A stretch of DNA of 38,574 nt, taken from an uncultured Mycoplasmatota bacterium (GTDB lineage Bacteria; Bacillota_I; Bacilli_A; RF39; UBA660). The position numbers and the translations under genes are program-made. Of the stretch, positions 9,429 through 16,790 are shown one piece after another (position 1 is the first letter of the stretch; the number at the start of each line of letters is the position of its first letter). Where the stretch lies: contig CANSFI010000016.1 in the NCBI GenBank assembly GCA_947646095.1, positions 1 to 38,574 on the forward strand, written 5' to 3'. Below the pieces are notes generated by a model, which was not told the origin of the DNA, ran no database searches, and saw nothing but the letters and a program-made list of their open reading frames with translations.

Positions 9429-9466
9429 AGTATTAAATAAATATAGTAGTTATATTATTTAATACT
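9429..9466 (-). terminator. Terminator overlapping a stop codon
   Basis: AGTATTAAAT and ATTTAATACT form a 10-bp stem around an 18-base loop, with minus-strand T residues following. One arm contains the stop of the deacetylase-like gene. Confidence 0.55.
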
Positions 9467-10304
9467 CATTTAATAAAGTTTCCAAATTAACAATATTTAA
9501 ATCTCTTGATTTTATATAATTTATAATTAAATCCAATTCTTTAATTAAACTATCATTTATTTTAAACGAAATAATAATACCATTTTTTAAATTATTTTTA
9601 ACATTAATTAATGGGTAATTTTCAATTTCTACTGTAGGTTTTATAATATAGTCTTTTTGTAAAGTGCAATTTTCTAAATTTCTACTATTTTCATTTTTAT
9701 AACAAAAGCTAATATTTTGCTTACCAATCTTTTTTATTATTGTATCCATCCAAACAAATGAACTATTTTGATAATCTAAATTGTAACTCAAATTACCTAC
9801 ATTATGATTATTATTTATCAAATTTATTACTTTATCATTATTGTTTTCAAACCAATTTCCATCAACAAAGAAATTGCCATATATTTTATTATTATTTAAA
9901 ATATCTAAAATCTGTTTAATGTCCGATCTTTGATCAACTAGAAATATTAAACTAACTTCTTTTTTATTATCATTACCACCAATTATATATTTATCTAAAT
10001 TATTTTTTAATAATTGTTTAGGCTTAATATATTTATACTTAAAATATCCATCATTAAAAACACCTAATTTACGCATTTTACTATAACTAGAATTAATATC
10101 TACTTCTCTACCACTTATTCCAGGTATAATAGTATTATCTTTAATAATAGCTTCCTCTACCTTTTTATAATAGTTTGGTGCTTCTGCTTTTATTTTTATC
10201 ATAATATCATCTAATTCTTTGACTACACTAGTAGTTCTTTCAGTATAAAAAAAACTAAATCCTATTAAAGTTAATAATCCAATATATTCAAAAAACTTCT
10301 TCAT
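9459..10304 (-). CDS. Deacetylase-like secreted protein lacking NodB catalytic residues
   Basis: The 281-residue protein begins with an N-terminal signal or membrane anchor (FFEYIGLLTLIGFSFFY). From about residue 115 it follows the beta/alpha pattern of NodB polysaccharide deacetylases: VSLIFLVDQRSDIKQILDIL, NNNKIYGNFFVDGNWF, then NNNHNVGNLSYN. In active enzymes these places read TFDDGPS, ATFFV and GNHSWSH; here the Asp pair and both metal His are absent. It is therefore likely a non-catalytic binding or structural relative. The start codon lies inside a hairpin with the upstream sequence. Family assignment is moderate and rests on pattern spacing. Confidence 0.6.
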   Translation of the reverse strand: MKKFFEYIGLLTLIGFSFFYTERTTSVVKELDDIMIKIKAEAPNYYKKVEEAIIKDNTIIPGISGREVDINSSYSKMRKLGVFNDGYFKYKYIKPKQLLKNNLDKYIIGGNDNKKEVSLIFLVDQRSDIKQILDILNNNKIYGNFFVDGNWFENNNDKVINLINNNHNVGNLSYNLDYQNSSFVWMDTIIKKIGKQNISFCYKNENSRNLENCTLQKDYIIKPTVEIENYPLINVKNNLKNGIIISFKINDSLIKELDLIINYIKSRDLNIVNLETLLNEY

Positions 10305-10336
10305 TATATCACCTATTTAAATATATGAAGAAGTTT
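10293..10336 (-). promoter_or_regulatory. Hairpin enclosing the ribosome site and start codon of the deacetylase-like gene
   Basis: On the minus strand AAACTTCTTCAT is the exact complement of ATGAAGAAGTTT, a 12-bp stem. The 20-base loop holds the ribosome site (AGGTGATA), the start ATG is in the second arm, and six T follow. It reads as an intrinsic terminator for the upstream aminopeptidase gene that overlaps the next start codon. Confidence 0.6.
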
Positions 10337-10348
10337 TAATTTTAAGCC

Positions 10349-11458
10349 CTATTTTAAGTTATAATTTAAATGTTCTAATTCTTTCAATACAAATTTACCA
10401 TTTTTTCTTATTAGTACATCGTCAAAATATATTTCTCCACCACCATATTCTTCAGTTTGAATTAAAACCATATCCCAATGAATAGCTGAATCGTTACCAT
10501 TTTTAGCATCATCATAGCATTTGCCAGGAGTAAAATGAATACTACCAATTATTTTTTCATCATATAAAATATCTCCCATTGGTTTAGTAATTAAAGGATT
10601 TAAACCTAAAGAAAATTCTCCTACATATCTAGAACCTTCATCTGTATCAAATATCGCATTCAAAGATTCATTATCATTATCACAAGTGGCCTCAATTATT
10701 TTTCCATCTTTAAATGTTAAACTAACATTATGATAAATATTTCCTTGGTATGGTGATGGTGTATTATAAGTGATTTTGCCATTCACACTTGTCTTTATTG
10801 GAGCAGTATAAATTTCACCATCAGGTATATTACTAGTTCCACAACAAGGAATAACTGGAATATTTTTAATACTAAAACTAATATCAGTATTAGGAGAAAC
10901 AATGCGTACTTTATCTGTTTGCTCCATCAATTTTTTTAGTGGTAATATATCATGTTCCATACTTGAATAATCAAAATTCATAGCTTTAATAGAATAGTTT
11001 TTATACTCATCATATGGCATACCTATTTTATAAGCATCAATTAATGATGGGTAATTAAGAAGTACCCATCTTCTTTTGTTAATTCTTATATCATCACTTT
11101 TAGCAGTTTTACTGCCTATTTCTTTTCTTATAGAAGAATTTATATATTTGCCTTCATACTCATTTTCTGTATACCTAATATTTATAAAAACATCATAATT
11201 ATCAACTTCTTCTTTTTTATGACGTGCAAGTTCATCTACTCTTTTAGAAGTTGTAAGTTCTGTAAGTAATGAATTTATTTCATTATCAATAATTCTAACA
11301 AAAGGAATTCCTTTTACTTTAACAATATCTCTAATTAATGCCTTAACTAAAAATTTAGGCTCAAGACCATTAGTAGATATTAAAACTCTATCGCCTTCTT
11401 TTATTTTTACACTATAATTTACAATTGTACTACTTAATTTTAGTAATTCATTCTCCAC
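10349..11458 (-). CDS. M29 family aminopeptidase
   Basis: This 369-residue cytoplasmic metallo-aminopeptidase resembles AmpS/AmpT. Features include KIEATCDNDNE, SRYVGEFSLGLNP (metal Glu), GSIHFTPGKCY (metal His) and SAIHWDMVLIQ (His and Asp of the two-metal site), in the order expected of M29. The start is taken as GTG at 11458, seven bases after AGGGTG; longer in-frame starts run into the opposite-strand gene and lack a ribosome site. It is divergent from the small Tyr/Pro-rich gene with only 55 bases between, so promoters must overlap. It is followed by the deacetylase-like gene. Confidence 0.87.
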   Translation of the reverse strand: MENELLKLSSTIVNYSVKIKEGDRVLISTNGLEPKFLVKALIRDIVKVKGIPFVRIIDNEINSLLTELTTSKRVDELARHKKEEVDNYDVFINIRYTENEYEGKYINSSIRKEIGSKTAKSDDIRINKRRWVLLNYPSLIDAYKIGMPYDEYKNYSIKAMNFDYSSMEHDILPLKKLMEQTDKVRIVSPNTDISFSIKNIPVIPCCGTSNIPDGEIYTAPIKTSVNGKITYNTPSPYQGNIYHNVSLTFKDGKIIEATCDNDNESLNAIFDTDEGSRYVGEFSLGLNPLITKPMGDILYDEKIIGSIHFTPGKCYDDAKNGNDSAIHWDMVLIQTEEYGGGEIYFDDVLIRKNGKFVLKELEHLNYNLK

Positions 11459-11512
11459 TTTTTTCACCCTTTTTCTATAATTACATAAAATACCTATGAA
11501 AGGAGGCATACT

Positions 11513-11722
11513 ATGTATCCTAACCAATCTTATTATTATAATCGTCCTAATAGACCTAATAGACCAAATTTCCCAAACACATTTAATGATGATCGCATTG
11601 GATTTATTGGACCATTTATTTTAGGTGGAATTACAGGTGGATTACTTGCTCCAGCATTTTACCCTAGACCACCATATTATAATCCTTATCCTCCATATTA
11701 TTATGGACCATATTACAGATAA
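11513..11722 (+). CDS. Small Tyr/Pro-rich membrane or surface protein
   Basis: The 69-residue protein has an N-terminal region with repeated NRPNRPNRPN, a central hydrophobic Gly-rich segment (FIGPFILGGITGGLLAPAF), and a C-terminus of alternating Pro and Tyr (PPYYNPYPPYYYGPYY). A very strong ribosome site, AAAGGAGG, precedes the ATG. Such compositions occur in spore-coat and cell-surface proteins of Bacillota, but no specific family is claimed. Its own terminator follows, so it is monocistronic. Confidence 0.75.
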   Translation: MYPNQSYYYNRPNRPNRPNFPNTFNDDRIGFIGPFILGGITGGLLAPAFYPRPPYYNPYPPYYYGPYYR

Positions 11723-11730
11723 TATACATT

Positions 11731-11755
11731 TTAGCAGTCGTAAGACTGTTTTCTT
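11731..11755 (+). terminator. Terminator after the Tyr/Pro-rich gene
   Basis: AGCAGTC-GTAA-GACTGTT hairpin followed by TTTTCTT. Confidence 0.7.
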
Positions 11756-11801
11756 ATTATATTTCTATTGTTTTTATGATAAAATTATAACAGGTGATTT
11801 T

Positions 11802-12668
11802 ATGAAGACTTGGATTAAGATTTTAATTGGATTTTTAATTTTTATTGGTATTATAGGAATTGTTTTTTTATATGCATTATTTATTGGATCAAAAGGATTA
11901 AAAGTAAAAGAATATAAACTTGAAGTAAATAATTTACCAGAGGAATATCATGGTTTAAAACTTATCCATATCTCAGATATTCATTATGGGGAAACAATAA
12001 ATAAAAAAGAGTTACAAACTTTAAAAAACAAAGTAAATGAACTCAAACCTGATATTATTGTATTTACTGGTGATATTTCAAGCAGCGGATTAACAAATGA
12101 ACAAATAGAAGAAGCTAGTAAAATAATGAATGAAATGCATGCTACTATAGGTAAATATGCTATTAAAGGAAATCATGATTATGACTTTAAAAAATGGGAA
12201 TTACTTTTTGATAATTCAGGATTTAAAAATCTAAATGATACATATGAGGTTATTTATTTAAATAAATCTAAACCAATTGTTTTATCAGGCATTAGTACTA
12301 ATCTATATGGAACAAAGAATATTAAAGACAAAATTGAACCAATCATGAATTATCTTAATGGTTTTAATGAAGATAGTATAAATAAACCTGTTTATAGTAT
12401 TTTATTACTACATGAACCTGACTTTATTGAAGAAATAGATTATAATAAATTTAATTTAGTATTATCTGGACATTCTCATAATGGTCAAGTAAGATTACCA
12501 TTTATTGGTGCTTTATACACTCCTATAGGATCTAAAAAATACTATGATGAATATTACAAAATTAATAATACTGATTTATATATATCAAGTGGAGTTGGAA
12601 CAACTATATTAGGTGTTAGACTATTTAATAGGCCATCATTTAATTTCTATCGTATTACAACAAAATAA
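11802..12668 (+). CDS. Membrane-anchored metallophosphoesterase
   Basis: The 288-residue protein has one N-terminal membrane helix (ILIGFLIFIGIIGIVFLYALF) and a calcineurin-like phosphoesterase domain. The metal motifs appear in order: HISDIHYG (DxH), FTGDIS (GD), KGNHDYDF (GNHD) and SGHSHNGQV (GHxH). The layout is that of the YkuE/YpbG group, whose substrates are uncertain and may be lipid or cyclic-nucleotide phosphoesters. CAGGTGATTTT gives the ribosome site at 11802; a longer reading upstream has no support. Convergent with the lipoprotein gene through a shared terminator. Confidence 0.88.
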   Translation: MKTWIKILIGFLIFIGIIGIVFLYALFIGSKGLKVKEYKLEVNNLPEEYHGLKLIHISDIHYGETINKKELQTLKNKVNELKPDIIVFTGDISSSGLTNEQIEEASKIMNEMHATIGKYAIKGNHDYDFKKWELLFDNSGFKNLNDTYEVIYLNKSKPIVLSGISTNLYGTKNIKDKIEPIMNYLNGFNEDSINKPVYSILLLHEPDFIEEIDYNKFNLVLSGHSHNGQVRLPFIGALYTPIGSKKYYDEYYKINNTDLYISSGVGTTILGVRLFNRPSFNFYRITTK

Positions 12669-12691
12669 AAATGTGGAATTCCACATTTTTT
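12667..12691. terminator. Bidirectional terminator
   Basis: AAAAATGTGG and CCACATTTTT are separated by AATT in a near-perfect palindrome between two convergent genes. Confidence 0.85.
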
Positions 12692-13235
12692 AATAACTAT
12701 AAACACCATTTAATTTGGCTTCATTTTCTTTAGATAAATCATCAATTATCCACTCATCATTAACTTTAGTAAGTGTTAAATCCATTGTATATTTTACTTT
12801 TTCTTTAGCTGTTTTTAATTTATCAAGTCGATAATCTATATACTTAGATTCACTATATTCATCATTTTCTAGAAATTCATCTGGATGCTCTGTTTTATAA
12901 CCTTCTGATTCAGACATAATTTTAGAATAATCTATAACTTCTATTTCTACTGTTACTGTAGCTGAATTTCCATCGATTTCTTCCTCTTTTATTTTATAAC
13001 TCATTTTTTGATAATTAGATTTAATAATATCACGATATTTATCACGTTGATCATTGTTAAATAATGTTTCTGAATCGATTACAGAATCTAAACTATCTAA
13101 TACATCATCATCTAAAGTTTGATATTTGTTTAAAAATGTTTCAACTTTCTTAGTTGGAGTATTATCAAGTTTTTTTCCCATATCACATCCAGTTAATATT
13201 AAAACTAAAGCAAATGCACAAAAAATTTTTTTCAT
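12690..13235 (-). CDS. Lipoprotein with NTF2-like/DUF4878-type domain
   Basis: The 181-residue secreted protein has a signal peptide ending in the lipobox ILTGC. The mature part begins with KKVETFLNKYQTLDDDVLDSL and contains alternating strands ATVTVEIEVIDYSK, KVKYTMDLTLTKVND and EWIIDDLSKENEAKLNG. This cone-like fold with a closing Trp-Ile-Ile-Asp-Asp strand resembles DUF4878/DUF5105 lipoproteins. Its role is unknown. AAGGAGG precedes the ATG. Confidence 0.75.
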   Translation of the reverse strand: MKKIFCAFALVLILTGCDMGKKLDNTPTKKVETFLNKYQTLDDDVLDSLDSVIDSETLFNNDQRDKYRDIIKSNYQKMSYKIKEEEIDGNSATVTVEIEVIDYSKIMSESEGYKTEHPDEFLENDEYSESKYIDYRLDKLKTAKEKVKYTMDLTLTKVNDEWIIDDLSKENEAKLNGVYSY

Positions 13236-13288
13236 AATTTTCCTCCTTGTTTATTATTTTAACTAATTCATTTTAATTTATACATTTT

Positions 13289-13924
13289 TTAGTTAATTGA
13301 AATCAATTTAAAAAAATCATACATTGTTTTTTCTACTTTTTCATTATCTATTGCTTTTTTTAACTTATCCAAAATTATGTTTACAGAGTCTTGTTTTTCA
13401 TCAAAGCATTCAAAATATAAATATTTGAGTTTTTCATTTTCCCTATTTTTTTCTAATAATTTCAAAGATTTTAATAAATAATTCATTTTTTCTACTTGCA
13501 TTCTCGTTTTAAAATTATTTTTTTCTCTTATTTTTATAATTTCAAATTCTACATTTGTTTCACTACATCTATTACATACTTCAATAACTTCTTCTTGTTC
13601 GTCAACTAATAATTTACTTAAATATTTATTGATACCATCTCTAGTAAATTTAACAGCTATTACATCATTACAATCACTAAATAAAGCAGCATATTCCACT
13701 TTTTCTATATCTCTACTAGTAAATTTTTCAGTTCTATTTTCTATTTTTTTTAAAAAATCAATATCAATTTTTACACTATAATCTTTTATCTTTTCTAATA
13801 CTTCTGTCTTAACTTTAAAAAGTGGCATTTTTCTTATATGGCTTACATTATCACTAACATTCCATTCATAAAAGTCATATAAATTATTATTAAAATTAAC
13901 TAAAATATCATATATAAAATTCAT
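13289..13924 (-). CDS. DUF3603-like protein
   Basis: The 211-residue soluble protein begins NFIYDILVNFNNNLYDFYEWN and continues IRKMPLFKVKTEVLEKIK. This matches what I recall of the DUF3603 family found in Bacilli, including the later AALFSDCNDVIAVKFTRDG strand pair. A helical C-terminus with KMNYLLKSLKLLEKNRENEKLKYL follows. Function is unknown. Its start overlaps the preceding membrane gene by 17 bases, indicating an operon. The call is moderate and unverified by alignment. Confidence 0.6.
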   Translation of the reverse strand: MNFIYDILVNFNNNLYDFYEWNVSDNVSHIRKMPLFKVKTEVLEKIKDYSVKIDIDFLKKIENRTEKFTSRDIEKVEYAALFSDCNDVIAVKFTRDGINKYLSKLLVDEQEEVIEVCNRCSETNVEFEIIKIREKNNFKTRMQVEKMNYLLKSLKLLEKNRENEKLKYLYFECFDEKQDSVNIILDKLKKAIDNEKVEKTMYDFFKLISIN

Positions 13925-14132
13925 TTTTTTCTCCTCCCGATATGAAAACTGTAATGCCCATTAAAATTATTCCTAATGCAAAGTATAGGCATTCTAATTG
14001 TCTACTTATAAAATTAACATATTCCAAAAAATTATACCCTATTGTAAGTAAATTTAAATAACTTATAATATAAACACTGCCAATAACAGTTAATCCAAAT
14101 CCTGTTAAAAACAAAAATACTCTAACAAGCAT
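13908..14132 (-). CDS. Small two-helix membrane protein
   Basis: The 74-residue product has two hydrophobic segments (about residues 3-28 and 48-67) and a short acidic C-terminus. No family is recognised. It overlaps the DUF3603-like gene, and an AGGTGG-type site precedes the ATG. Confidence 0.65.
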   Translation of the reverse strand: MLVRVFLFLTGFGLTVIGSVYIISYLNLLTIGYNFLEYVNFISRQLECLYFALGIILMGITVFISGGEKNEFYI

Positions 14133-14172
14133 ATAACCACCTATTAGAGTTTATTATTTTTTTTAAATAAAA

Positions 14173-14427
14173 TTACTTTGTATTATTATCTTCAAAAAAT
14201 TTATCTATTCTAGTATTTAAAACTATTGAAATTTTATAAAGTAATTGTAATGATATTCCTTCTTTAGCTCCAGTTGATTCTAGTCTTCTAATAAATTCAT
14301 ATGAACAATCACAATCAAGAGCCAATTGTTCTTGAGTTATATTAGAAGCAATTCTATATTTTCGAATATTTTTAGCAATTACTTTTTTAATTTCAGGATT
14401 AAAATAAAATTCTCTCTTATACTTCAT
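14173..14427 (-). CDS. XRE-family regulator
   Basis: The 84-residue DNA-binding protein carries a helix-turn-helix at about residues 20-75: IRKYRIASNITQEQLALDCD, CSYEFIRRLESTGAKEG, ISLQLLYKISIVLNTRIDKFF. It has no extra domain. It is divergent from a second small XRE gene across 124 bases, so cross-regulation of the shared intergenic region is likely. Confidence 0.8.
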   Translation of the reverse strand: MKYKREFYFNPEIKKVIAKNIRKYRIASNITQEQLALDCDCSYEFIRRLESTGAKEGISLQLLYKISIVLNTRIDKFFEDNNTK

Positions 14428-14551
14428 ACTACACCTATTTCTTAAAACAAATATATTTTCTCACAAATGGCTAACTAAAAATGTAAAGTTGTGCTTAACT
14501 ATAATTAAATTTTATGATAAAATATAATCAGAAAGGATTTAAAATAATAAT

Positions 14552-14770
14552 ATGAAAAATAAAAATCATAAAGCTTTTGAAACTTTAATAGAAATAAGAA
14601 AAAATAATAATTTAACTATTAAACAAATGGCAGATAAATTAAATATTAGTAATGCCTTTTATTGTCAATTAGAAAATAGGTCTAGACGCCTATCATATGA
14701 TATGGCAGTAAGAATTTCTAAAGTATTTGATTCTAAACCAGATAAAATTTTTTATAATGATTTCAATTAA
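14552..14770 (+). CDS. XRE-family regulator
   Basis: The 72-residue protein is essentially a lone helix-turn-helix domain (IRKNNNLTIKQMADKLNISN, AFYCQLENRSRRLSYDMAVRI). GAAAGGATTT precedes the start. In the divergent region a TTGTGC/TATGAT pair could be its promoter. Confidence 0.8.
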   Translation: MKNKNHKAFETLIEIRKNNNLTIKQMADKLNISNAFYCQLENRSRRLSYDMAVRISKVFDSKPDKIFYNDFN

Positions 14771-15295
14771 TATAAATTTATTTTAAGAACTATTTAATTT
14801 TTTGTTATCCTTAGTTTAAGAAACATTATAGAATTATCTTTTAATGAAAAATATAATAAACAAAACAAGTCAAGTAATTATTTAACTAAACATGGCTATA
14901 ATTATAAATTAAATACAATTGAAGAAATTTGAAATTTACTGCCAATCATTGGAATTGAAACTATAGATTCGAAAAAATATACATTATCAAAAAGATGAAC
15001 TATAAGTAGTAATTAATATTTATATTAATAAAAAGGATTGTAAACTTGTTTAAAGAATGCAATCCTTTTATTTTTAATTATATATTTTTTATAGTATCTT
15101 ATGTAAATTATCATTTGATGGCGAATTTAAATCATAATTTTAACAAAATAAATTTATATTATACTTTTTTCAATAAAATGACTAAATGTAATTACATAAT
15201 CTATATAATAGTGGCAAAATACGATTAATTAAAAAAGGACTATAATAGTAAAACAAAGTCATTTCAAGAAAATGAACTAAAAAAATACGAAAAAA
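14771..15295. other. Gene-poor region with a decayed coding remnant
   Basis: About 525 bases without an intact gene. A plus-strand frame at about 14809-15016 reads like protein (SSNYLTKHGYNYKLNTIEEI, then NLLPIIGIETIDSKKYTLSK) but is broken by two TGA codons and has no start. A hairpin terminator ends it at 15031-15070. The remaining 180 bases are AT-rich with nothing recognised. Confidence 0.5.
15031..15070 (+). terminator. Hairpin terminator
   Basis: AAAAGGATTG pairs with CAATCCTTTT around a 20-base loop, followed by ATTTTT. Confidence 0.7.
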
Positions 15296-15314
15296 AACGT
15301 TGAAAATCAACGTT
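15296..15314 (-). terminator. Terminator of tRNA-Ala
   Basis: AACGTTGA-AAA-TCAACGTT hairpin with minus-strand T run, 12 bases past the tRNA 3' end. Confidence 0.8.
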
Positions 15315-15326
15315 CAAAAAACTAAA

Positions 15327-15403
15327 TGGTGGAGAATAAGGGATTCGAACCCTTGACCTCCACGGTGCAAACGTGGCGCTCTAGCCAGCTGAGCTAATTC
15401 CCC
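15327..15403 (-). tRNA. tRNA-Ala (anticodon UGC)
   Basis: Cloverleaf of 77 bases with encoded CCA. Acceptor GGGGAAT pairs with ATTCTCC (one G-U), the D arm is TTAGCTCAGCTGG, the anticodon loop TTTGCAC gives UGC, and the T loop is GGTTCGAATCC. It has its own promoter and terminator. Confidence 0.95.
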
Positions 15404-15419
15404 ATATGAAACTGTTAAT

Positions 15420-15448
15420 ATCATAACATACAATAATTAACTTGTCAA
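15420..15448 (-). promoter_or_regulatory. Sigma-A-type promoter of tRNA-Ala
   Basis: On the minus strand TTGACA (15448-15443), a 17-base spacer and TATGAT (15425-15420) lie just upstream of the tRNA. This is nearly consensus. Confidence 0.85.
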
Positions 15449-15772
15449 TCATTATTTCTTAAATTTTTGTAATAAAATTAAAGGATTTGTTGTTCAAATA
15501 AAGAATAATATTTATAGACGATAACACGAACTAAGTAAGTTCTATAATATTTGGTAGTACTGGATTCTCTTTTGACTAAGAAAGAACTTAATTAAAGTTC
15601 CTAATCTCTAAATGGTCAGGAAAACAGGTCTGATTTAAGTTGTTTACTAAAAATTTAGAAATACAGTTTTCCCATTGAAAATCAATTATAAAGCAATAAA
15701 TATGTTTAAAATTGTTTAACCAAATTTAAAAGATTTGGAATTTTTAAGTGGTAAATAAGATGTAATACATTA
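15449..15772. other. Element left-end region without genes
   Basis: About 325 bases without a coding frame I can support. It contains the proposed left attachment site at 15613-15628. Bases 15629-15772 would be the element terminus; a near-palindromic TACTAAAAATTTAGAA lies at about 15645-15660. Confidence 0.5.
15613..15628. repeat. Proposed left attachment site (tRNA-Pro 3'-end copy)
   Basis: TGGTCAGGAAAACAGG matches the tRNA-Pro 3' end at 34365-34380 (TGGTCGGGAAAACAGG) with one difference, in the same orientation; 10 of the 12 bases CTCWWAATGGTC that lead into it also agree. tRNA-Pro is transcribed leftward, so its 3' end faces the element, as expected for an element inserted at a tRNA 3' end. 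Confidence 0.65.
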
Positions 15773-16453
15773 TTAAGATTTAAAAGATTCTATCCTTTCT
15801 TTTTCATTTTCAGATAAAATTCTTAGCCAGTTTGCCAAACCTTCTACATCTTTATTCCTTAAGAATTCAAAATATGTTGTTCTTTCTTCCTTTGGAATAA
15901 CAATAGGTGGAATATTATTTTTTAATAATTCAAAATTAATTAATAATCTTCCTGTTCTACCGTTGCCATCCTCAAAAGGATAAATACTCTCAAATTCTAA
16001 ATGATAATTGGCAATTTTATAAAAAATATCTGTGTTTTCATCATGATTGTAATTATAAACAAAATACATCATTAAATTATTGACTTGCTCTGGACTTGGA
16101 GGAATATGTTCGCTTCCTCTTATCATTACTCTAACATTCCGATACCCTTTTGTATCTTTGATATCTTGATTTATTACTTCATTCATTTGTTTAATAAAAT
16201 ATTCATCTAAATCTAATTCATTTTTTTGTAGTTTATTAAATAAAATCAACATTGCTTTTTTATGATTAATTGCTTCATAGATTTCTCTCGGTTCCTTATT
16301 GTTAATTTTAAAACTGTTATCATTGAAAAGAATAGCATAGGTTTCTGCATAGGTTAGTGTACTACCTTCAATTGCATTAGAATGATATGTACTCCTCGTA
16401 ATAATATCTTCTAAATATTCTTTATTTTCGCTAATAAAATCAATTATTTTCAT
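15773..16453 (-). CDS. Fic-domain protein with Tyr in place of the motif His
   Basis: The 226-residue protein has the Fic fold used to transfer AMP or other phosphate groups to target proteins. The core is YPFEDGNGRTGR at residues 158-169; active Fic enzymes begin this motif with His, here it is Tyr158. An N-terminal SNAIEG at 25-30 matches the inhibitory helix consensus (S/T)xxxE(G/N), as in class II Fic proteins. The partner strand IRGSEHIPPSPEQV (about 111-124) resembles the flap that holds the target. It lies at the left end of the mobile element and may be cargo or a toxin relative. GGAAGTGG precedes the ATG. Confidence 0.88.
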   Translation of the reverse strand: MKIIDFISENKEYLEDIITRSTYHSNAIEGSTLTYAETYAILFNDNSFKINNKEPREIYEAINHKKAMLILFNKLQKNELDLDEYFIKQMNEVINQDIKDTKGYRNVRVMIRGSEHIPPSPEQVNNLMMYFVYNYNHDENTDIFYKIANYHLEFESIYPFEDGNGRTGRLLINFELLKNNIPPIVIPKEERTTYFEFLRNKDVEGLANWLRILSENEKERIESFKS

Positions 16454-16790
16454 AGTCCACTTCCTTTCTAACTGTTAATAGTATATCATATGTATGATAA
16501 AAATTTGAACAAAAGATTTATCTACCACTTATTTTTTATAAACCTTTTTAAACATAATTAAACGATTATAAATACTTTTAGACTTATTGATTCAAAAGAA
16601 AAACAGGATTAACCTGTTATAATCTAAATGGTCCGAATATAAAGCCCGTTTCCAACTTTTAAGCGTCTTTGCTTTATTCCTTTCTTCTGCAAATTTTCTT
16701 TAGAACTTCCTGTAAAATTCCTTTTGAAATTCAACAAGTATATTCTATCATTTTCCTGTTAAATAAGTCAATTAATTTTAAGTCAAATTT
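16454..16790. other. Intergenic region between recombinase and fic
   Basis: About 337 bases. It holds the terminator of the large recombinase (16594-16618), a second AATCTAAATGGTC sequence at 16621-16633 resembling the bases before the left attachment site, and otherwise AT-rich DNA with no supported gene. Confidence 0.5.
16594..16618 (-). terminator. Terminator downstream of the large serine recombinase
   Basis: AACAGG-ATTAA-CCTGTT hairpin; on the minus strand it is followed by TTTTTCTTTT. Confidence 0.65.

Noticed and set aside
15046-15228. Plus-strand open frame of 60 codons
   Set aside because: It starts inside a terminator hairpin, has no ribosome site and reads as low-complexity Phe/Tyr/Ile/Asn.
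16600-16635. Second attachment site (AAACAGGATTAACCTG plus AATCTAAATGGTC)
   Set aside because: The first part is better explained as the recombinase terminator and the second is only a short AT-rich match.
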